A DNA stretch of 10,884 nucleotides from Thermoplasmata archaeon. GTDB taxonomy: Archaea > Thermoplasmatota > E2 > UBA202 > JdFR-43. The notes below the pieces were generated by a model that was not told the DNA's origin, searched no databases, and saw only the letters and a program-made list of their open reading frames with translations. The DNA lies in assembly GCA_021162305.1 (NCBI GenBank), contig JAGGYX010000010.1, positions 1-10,884 on the forward strand. The letters are read 5' to 3'. Within the stretch, counting starts at the first letter, position 1; each line of letters starts with the position of its first letter. The position numbers and the translations under genes are program-made. Positions 6,845-10,884 of the stretch are shown here, in pieces.

Positions 6845-8255
6845 ACTGGCAATAATAATTTTTCTCTCGATTTTCTTTTCTTTTATAGCTTTCTTATTTT
6901 CTAATAAAATGATTAAGTTATTTCATATAAGTCATCCAAAAAACAGGTTCTGGGTCTACGCAATTACATTGTTGACGGCTTTTCCCATTTTTTTATTTCC
7001 CTTTTTCATTGCGGGAGGAAATCAACCCATTAAGGAGGATAATGTCGTTAAATTTGGAAATGAAACTTGCATCCAGTTAAACGATGGAAATCGTTTTAGT
7101 ATAATGGACGGTAAAATGGAGGGTAATTCCACAGAGATAATTTTATCAAAATTAGGTGTGTCACCAAAAATTCATAGTAGCCTCATGAGGACGGACGGCA
7201 AAAATAATATCCTAATAAACAAAAATTCATCTAATTGCATTACTGGAATGTCTATTTCGTCTCCACCAGATGGCATGATCGTATTTTCCCAAGACAAAAG
7301 TCATCTGCTTTCTTTAGGCACAATTCAGAAGAACGCTGATAATTTTATCTTTCCGAAGGATCTATCGACTTTTTTGCTCTTTAATATGCTACTGGCATTA
7401 GCTTCTGGGCTGTATCTCATTTTCAGTCTATTTCTTGGAAAAGGTCATCTCCTCAAGAGACTCAATGCAGAGAAATGCAAGAATTCAGCCGTTCTTCACA
7501 TTATTGAAGAAATATCAAAGAAATTGAGGATCAAAATGCCAAAAACATTTGTGTATGATGGCGATCCAAACGCTTTCGTATTTGGATATCCAGCCTGCTT
7601 GATGATTTCGAAAAAGTTAATCAAATGTTTGTCAAAAGAAGAACTCCAATTAACGATATACCATGAACTCTCCCATATAAAGAACAAGGACACGTTGCTA
7701 AAACCTTTACTCCAAGCCTTTCGGATACTGTTTTTCTATAATCCTGTAGTTCATCTTATCTACTATAAAATAATTAAAGAGAGGGAATTGATGGCAGATG
7801 GACTGTATATAAATTCCAAAAAAGATAAATTAACGTTCATGTCAGCCCTTGTAAAGATTCATGAATACGAAAAAAAGAAAAAGCATAGGAATATTTATGG
7901 AAGCTATGCTTTAGCCACCATTGATTACGCACCCAAAAGACTGGAACTAACGGAAAGATTCAACAATTTATTTGGAACAAGTACGAAAAAATCTCTTCAT
8001 ACCATATTGATATGTGCTATTGTTTTATTATCAAATGCAACCTTGAGTATTTGCTACACAAAAATCTCTTCTTATAATGAACTCACCAGGGCTCCGCAAA
8101 CGAATTTGAATATCACCGTACATGATTCTTTCGGTGAGTTGAAAATGGGAGAAAAAGGATACCAGTCTCCAAGCAATATTAACCACTACATATTCTTTTC
8201 AAAAAAGGGATTCGTAATTTTATGGGAAATTGAAATATTTCAGGGACAAAATTGA
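6837..8255 (+). CDS. BlaR1/MecR1-like membrane metallopeptidase (M56/M48 fold)
   Basis: A 472-residue integral membrane zinc protease. Two N-terminal helices (about 4-22 and 38-60) precede an outer loop of about 115 residues (61-175) with two cysteines (C78, C134) and sequons. A third helix spans about 178-200. The cytoplasmic peptidase domain has DPNAFVFG (243-250), the zinc motif HELSH (276-280) and the third ligand E317 in ERELMAD. A fourth helix (388-406) ends in an outer tail of about 65 residues. BlaR1 carries a penicillin-binding sensor domain after its last helix; none is present here, so the signal must be different. The gene overlaps the repressor gene by 8 nt, with GAGGAG 10 nt before its ATG. 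By analogy it would trigger loss of the repressor on sensing an envelope signal. The tail may have been shaped by the junction with yjbQ just downstream. Confidence 0.85.
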   Translation: MYELAIIIFLSIFFSFIAFLFSNKMIKLFHISHPKNRFWVYAITLLTAFPIFLFPFFIAGGNQPIKEDNVVKFGNETCIQLNDGNRFSIMDGKMEGNSTEIILSKLGVSPKIHSSLMRTDGKNNILINKNSSNCITGMSISSPPDGMIVFSQDKSHLLSLGTIQKNADNFIFPKDLSTFLLFNMLLALASGLYLIFSLFLGKGHLLKRLNAEKCKNSAVLHIIEEISKKLRIKMPKTFVYDGDPNAFVFGYPACLMISKKLIKCLSKEELQLTIYHELSHIKNKDTLLKPLLQAFRILFFYNPVVHLIYYKIIKERELMADGLYINSKKDKLTFMSALVKIHEYEKKKKHRNIYGSYALATIDYAPKRLELTERFNNLFGTSTKKSLHTILICAIVLLSNATLSICYTKISSYNELTRAPQTNLNITVHDSFGELKMGEKGYQSPSNINHYIFFSKKGFVILWEIEIFQGQN

Positions 8256-8273
8256 AGTTTATAATCAAATTAC

Positions 8274-8381
8274 TCACAAATTTACTGGATATTGCAATGA
8301 TACCATTTCTTTAATCTCTTCTGTAACATCATTGTAATCCCGTATGCTTTCAATTTCAATAAAATCTGCAAATACTTTCAT
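8274..8381 (-). pseudogene. yjbQ: N-terminal remnant of yjbQ (UPF0047 family)
   Basis: A minus-strand ORF of 35 codons begins MKVFADFIEIES and continues with DVTEEIKEMVSLQYPVN before a TGA. This matches the start of YjbQ proteins: an M-K-V-x-x-x-F/I-x-I-x-S strand, then (D)-x-T-E/D-E-V/I-x-x-x-V and a V-x-N-G-type turn. The match breaks where the family continues into its H-T-T/S-A segment. The stop is 18 nt from the end of the M56-like gene, which is convergent. The complementary C-terminal piece of the family is at 2094-2219, same strand and correct order. About 60 residues of the middle of the protein are missing between the two. The assignment rests on recognising a short N-terminal pattern and is less secure than the C-terminal piece. 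Confidence 0.6.
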
Positions 8382-8396
8382 AATATTAACCAAACC

Positions 8397-8405
8397 TATT
8401 TTTAT
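8397..8405 (+). promoter_or_regulatory. Possible TATA-like element of the nitroreductase gene
   Basis: TATTTTTAT is centred about 22 bp upstream of the ATG at 8423, and there is no Shine-Dalgarno before that ATG. The spacing suits a leaderless start, but the element is a weak match. Confidence 0.3.
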
Positions 8406-8422
8406 CAATTTTGTTTAATTTC

Positions 8423-8986
8423 ATGGAATTGCTTGAAATAGCAAGGAGAAGGAAAACAATAAGAAAATTTAAAAAAGATGCTCCGCCATTGAACGACATT
8501 TTATACTGCATAAAAGTTGCGAAAGAGGCGCCATCAGGCATGAACTCACAACCTTGGAGATTTTTGATTGTAAGCAATGCGAAGAAAAAGAAGGAGATAA
8601 GGAATATATGCGAGGAAGGTGAGAAAAAATTCTATAAAAGAATGGATGAGAAGCTTGCAAATTGGGTCAAAGAAAGGAAAATAACATGGGAAAAGAAATT
8701 TTTAGAAGATGCCCCTTTCCTTATCATCATCTTTTCTGATAGAAACTCTCCATATTATATTCAATCAACTTGGCTTTGCATTGGCTATTTTCTTTTGGCA
8801 TTGGAAGAAAAAGGTATTGCAAGCTTGACATACACTCCTCCAAATGCAGATGAAATCAAAAAATGGCTTGGATTGCCTTCCCGTTATAGACTTGAGACCA
8901 TAATTCCAGTTGGATATTCCAATGAGGATAAGAGAAAGGAGAAAAGAAAGGAAATAGAAGAAATTGCATTTTTTGAAACATTATAG
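8423..8986 (+). CDS. Nitroreductase-family FMN-dependent oxidoreductase
   Basis: A 187-residue member of the nitroreductase family: FMN enzymes that use NAD(P)H to reduce nitro compounds, quinones or other acceptors. The N-terminal R-R-R-K-T-I-R-K-F (8-16) and APSGMNSQPW (36-45) are the phosphate and isoalloxazine-binding elements. The C-terminal GIASLTYTPPNADEIKKWLG and the strand IIPVGYSNED complete the fold. The frame opens at a TTG at 8411, but the ATG at 8423 gives the normal family start and is preferred. Convergent with the zinc-ribbon gene, its last 6 bp overlap that gene's end. The true substrate cannot be told from sequence. Confidence 0.9.
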   Translation: MELLEIARRRKTIRKFKKDAPPLNDILYCIKVAKEAPSGMNSQPWRFLIVSNAKKKKEIRNICEEGEKKFYKRMDEKLANWVKERKITWEKKFLEDAPFLIIIFSDRNSPYYIQSTWLCIGYFLLALEEKGIASLTYTPPNADEIKKWLGLPSRYRLETIIPVGYSNEDKRKEKRKEIEEIAFFETL

Positions 8987-9145
8987 CATTTTTGGTATTC
9001 CTTCTTTTATTTCATATTCCTTTCCACAATTCTTGCATTTTAAGCTTCCTTCTATTATTTCATCATTTTTCTCTTTTGTTATCGTCAATTCCAGCTTTCC
9101 ATGACAATATGGGCATATAAGCAAATCAATATGCTCTTTTTTCAT
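8981..9145 (-). CDS. Small Trm112-like zinc-ribbon protein
   Basis: A 54-residue protein with two CxxC knuckles: C11-P-Y-C14 and C37-K-N-C40. It has the Trm112p/YcaR pattern of D-L-L-x-C-P-x-C near the N-terminus and G-I-P-x-M-L at the C-terminus. In eukaryotes and archaea, Trm112 binds and activates methyltransferases acting on tRNA, rRNA and release factors; bacterial YcaR-like versions are less understood. The open frame extends upstream to 9355, antisense to truA, but the zinc-ribbon pattern starts at the ATG at 9145. That ATG is about 24 bp from a TATA-like element and looks leaderless. The gene is divergent from truA across a 33-bp gap. Confidence 0.85.
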   Translation of the reverse strand: MKKEHIDLLICPYCHGKLELTITKEKNDEIIEGSLKCKNCGKEYEIKEGIPKML

Positions 9146-9149
9146 GAGA

Positions 9150-9159
9150 ATATATAAAT
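9150..9159 (+). promoter_or_regulatory. TATA box of truA (leaderless)
   Basis: ATATATAAAT is centred about 24.5 bp before the GTG at 9179, with no Shine-Dalgarno before that codon. This is the same leaderless geometry as the blaI-like gene. Confidence 0.55.
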
Positions 9160-9163
9160 GGTG

Positions 9164-9174
9164 TATTAATAAAA
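9164..9174 (-). promoter_or_regulatory. TATA-like element of the zinc-ribbon gene
   Basis: The minus strand reads TTTTATTAATA, centred 24 bp before the ATG at 9145. It is interleaved with the truA promoter in a 33-bp intergenic region, so the two preinitiation complexes probably exclude each other. Confidence 0.4.
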
Positions 9175-9178
9175 TATT

Positions 9179-9964
9179 GTGAGATATGCAATAAAAATAG
9201 GATATGATGGGAGCCATTTTAATGGATTTGCAATGCAGCCAGATAAAAAGACTGTTGAAGGAGAAATTTTGAAAAGATTGTTGAAGACTGGCATAATAAA
9301 AAGCAGGAGAGAAAGCAGGTTTCAGTATGCAGCTCGAACAGATAAAGGAGTTCATGCTTTTGGAAATGTAATTGCTTTAGATGCAAAAGCAAATCCTGTA
9401 AAAGTGCTGTCAGAAATGGAAAATATATGGTGCACGGGCTATGCTACTGTAAAAGAAGGCTTTAATCCAAGGCATGCAAAAGCGAAAATATACAGATACT
9501 ATCTCATAAATGAGGGATATAATATAAAAGAAATGGAAAAAGCTGCAAAGTTGTTCGAAGGCAGGCATGATTTTTCATCTTTTTCAAGAAGAGATGCAAG
9601 AAATCCAATAAGAGAGATATATAGCGTGAGACTGCATGCTGGCAAAATAATAAAAATTGATTTTCTTGCTCCCTCCTTTCTCTGGAATCAGGTGCGCCGC
9701 ATAACGGCTGCCATCATTGCCATTGGAATGGAAAAAGCAAGCATAGAAAGCATAAAAAGAGCCTTGAATGGAGAAAGAATAAATTTTGGCATAGCAAAAG
9801 CAGGCAATCTTGTTTTGCTCGATGTTGTCTATGAAGGCTTGAGCTTCGAAAAAATTACTCCAGATGAAATTTTTTTGAGGAGAGAGATATATAAAGATGC
9901 TCTGGATTACATAATGAATGCTACTCATTCACGGAATGTGGGGCTCACCAAGCCAGTGGAATAA
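9179..9964 (+). CDS. truA: tRNA pseudouridine synthase TruA
   Basis: A 261-residue TruA-family enzyme, which converts uridines 38-40 of the tRNA anticodon arm to pseudouridine. It opens with the family strand MRYAIKIGYDGSHFNGFAMQ. The catalytic aspartate is D55 in AARTDKGVHAFGNV. Other hallmarks are Y-R-Y-Y in the central strand, EGRHDFSSFSRRD, and FLWNQVRRI, which corresponds to the F-L-x-x-x-V-R-R motif. Length fits archaeal members. The start is a GTG, probably leaderless. The last 47 bp overlap the alpha/beta hydrolase gene in another frame, suggesting co-transcription. The final 20 or so residues lie beyond recognisable family sequence. Confidence 0.95.
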   Translation: MRYAIKIGYDGSHFNGFAMQPDKKTVEGEILKRLLKTGIIKSRRESRFQYAARTDKGVHAFGNVIALDAKANPVKVLSEMENIWCTGYATVKEGFNPRHAKAKIYRYYLINEGYNIKEMEKAAKLFEGRHDFSSFSRRDARNPIREIYSVRLHAGKIIKIDFLAPSFLWNQVRRITAAIIAIGMEKASIESIKRALNGERINFGIAKAGNLVLLDVVYEGLSFEKITPDEIFLRREIYKDALDYIMNATHSRNVGLTKPVE

Positions 9965-10589
9965 ATTTTTGGAATATTTTAAAGAGCGTAATATAAAAGC
10001 AAAAGCAATAGAGTATAAAAAGAATGAAAGAGCAGCATTCATGGATTATGTGAAAGAAGTGGCTAAAGTTGCAAAGGGCGAGATTATAGTTGGGCATTCA
10101 ATGGGCGGTCTCATTGTGCAGAAAGTGGCTGAGATGGTAGAAATAAAAGCAGGCATAGCCATCGCAAGCGCTCCTCCGCATGGAATAAAATTTAGCAATC
10201 TTTCTTTGATGCTATCTTCGATGCGTTATCTTCCAAAAATTTTGTTTAAAAAGCCTTTCAAGCCATCATATAAATTTATGGAGAAATATTTGCTCAATTG
10301 TATCGATGAAAAAAGGGCAAGAGAAATATATACCACATTGCTGCCAGAGTCGCCGAGGGCAGCATATGAAATTTTTATGGGAAAAATAAGCGTCGATGAA
10401 AGAAAAGTTAGCTCGCCGATGCTTTTCATAGCATTGAAGAGTGATAAAGTTGCTCCCGTTGAATTGCAGAAAAAGATAGCTTCCAAATATAAAGCAAAGC
10501 TCGCTATCTTGCAAGGCTGCCACTGGATATTCGATTCCCCTCATGAAATTGCTGAGCAAATAATTAAGTTTGTATCAGAAGTTCTTTAG
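9918..10589 (+). CDS. Alpha/beta hydrolase
   Basis: A 223-residue alpha/beta-hydrolase-fold protein. The first strand and oxyanion element, MLLIHGMWGSPSQW, begin at residue 1. The nucleophile S61 sits in GHSMGG, the acid D176 in ALKSDKVAP and the base H202 in GCHWIFDSP, giving a complete Ser-Asp-His triad. A basic and hydrophobic helical stretch around 95-125 probably forms the lid. The start is fixed: an in-frame TGA immediately precedes the ATG, so the gene truly overlaps truA by 47 bp and is probably translated by reinitiation or coupling. The lack of a signal peptide points to a cytoplasmic esterase or lipase-like enzyme. The substrate is unknown. Confidence 0.88.
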   Translation: MLLIHGMWGSPSQWNKFLEYFKERNIKAKAIEYKKNERAAFMDYVKEVAKVAKGEIIVGHSMGGLIVQKVAEMVEIKAGIAIASAPPHGIKFSNLSLMLSSMRYLPKILFKKPFKPSYKFMEKYLLNCIDEKRAREIYTTLLPESPRAAYEIFMGKISVDERKVSSPMLFIALKSDKVAPVELQKKIASKYKAKLAILQGCHWIFDSPHEIAEQIIKFVSEVL

Positions 10590-10884
10590 CCTTCCTGTCC
10601 AGATTCCTTCTTTTTGTAGATAGATGTAGAAACCATCTCCAATGCTTATATCGAAGCTGTTTAAATAGATGCCATGCCATGCAATGCATATCATGTAATC
10701 CTGCAATGTTGAATTAAATCCTATTATCATAGTTGCATTCGGCATGCTTTCCAGTATATTACTTGCATTCGTAGCCATGCTGCATTCATCAATCCATCCA
10801 ACTAAATTATAGCCTTCGTGCAATTCAATGCTTATGTTCTCAACTGGCTTTCCATACCATCTTATTGTTGTGTTTTCCTCAACA
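10575..10884 (-). CDS. C-terminal part of a secreted or surface protein (runs off the window)
   Basis: Only the last 103 codons are present; the frame is open to the window edge. The visible sequence contains a repeat-like module common in archaeal surface and secreted proteins. It starts with I-E-L-H-E-G-Y-N-L-V-G-W, then a helix with N-A-S-N-I-L, a Trp-containing strand (CIAWHGIYLN) and the closing D-I-S-I-G-D-G-F-Y-I-Y-L. Several N-x-S/T sequons and one or two cysteines suggest an extracellular location. It may be one of several such modules in a longer protein, but that part is outside the window. Its end overlaps the convergent alpha/beta hydrolase gene by 15 bp. Confidence 0.65.
   Translation of the reverse strand, partial: VEENTTIRWYGKPVENISIELHEGYNLVGWIDECSMATNASNILESMPNATMIIGFNSTLQDYMICIAWHGIYLNSFDISIGDGFYIYLQKEGIWTGRLKNF

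Noticed and set aside
2205..8290. Terminal inverted repeats or a target-site duplication at the cassette ends
   Set aside because: By eye only a 6-bp CAAATT is shared, and no inverted repeat or transposase is visible; the mechanism of entry cannot be read.
9146..9355. Upstream extension of the zinc-ribbon frame
   Set aside because: It is antisense to conserved truA sequence; the family pattern begins only at the ATG at 9145.
1..10884. tRNA, rRNA or CRISPR array
   Set aside because: No cloverleaf-type, rRNA-like or regularly spaced repeat sequence was seen.

Overview
This window looks archaeal. Several genes have a TATA-like element centred about 24 bp upstream of their start codon and no Shine-Dalgarno sequence, which is the leaderless archaeal arrangement. 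Others carry GAGGTG-type Shine-Dalgarno sites. The DNA is AT-rich, and the families present (archaeal TruA, MacB-like exporter, BlaI-type regulator with a membrane metallopeptidase) fit a euryarchaeon, possibly Thermoplasmata-like. That lineage guess is weak.

Layout. (1) 71-2015 (+): a two-gene module of an OLD/AAA-type ABC-fold ATPase and a small TOPRIM-like protein, resembling split OLD or PARIS-type defence pairs. (2) 2094-2219 (-): the intact-looking last 41 codons of a yjbQ/UPF0047 gene. (3) 2219-5035 (-): a tightly overlapping operon of MacB/FtsX-type permease, LolD/MacB-type ATPase and a membrane-anchored coiled-coil protein. (4) 5194-6315 (-): a secreted transglutaminase-fold protein with its Cys-His-Asp triad. 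(5) 6455-8255 (+): a BlaI/MecI-type repressor overlapping a BlaR1/M56-like membrane metallopeptidase. (6) 8274-8381 (-): a 35-codon ORF matching the N-terminus of YjbQ. (7) 8423-10589: ordinary genes for a nitroreductase, a Trm112-like zinc ribbon (-), TruA and an alpha/beta hydrolase. (8) 10575-10884 (-): the C-terminal end of a surface protein that runs out of the window.

Two observations stand out. First, the two yjbQ pieces lie on the same strand and in the correct order, about 6.06 kb apart, with the middle of the gene (roughly 60 codons) missing. The six genes between them therefore look like one cassette that landed in yjbQ. Second, the three promoter regions inside this cassette each carry a pair of 13-bp near-palindromes, YTAC-N5-GTAA, spaced 15 bp start to start. 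They overlap the predicted transcription start or TATA box. The motif resembles the TACA/TGTA operators of BlaI-family repressors.

Together these suggest a self-contained transferable module. The M56-like membrane protease would sense an envelope signal and relieve repression by the BlaI-like protein. This would switch on the exporter operon and the secreted transglutaminase-like protein, as well as the regulators themselves. The genes and operator repeats are read from the sequence; the signal, substrate and proteolytic step are inference.
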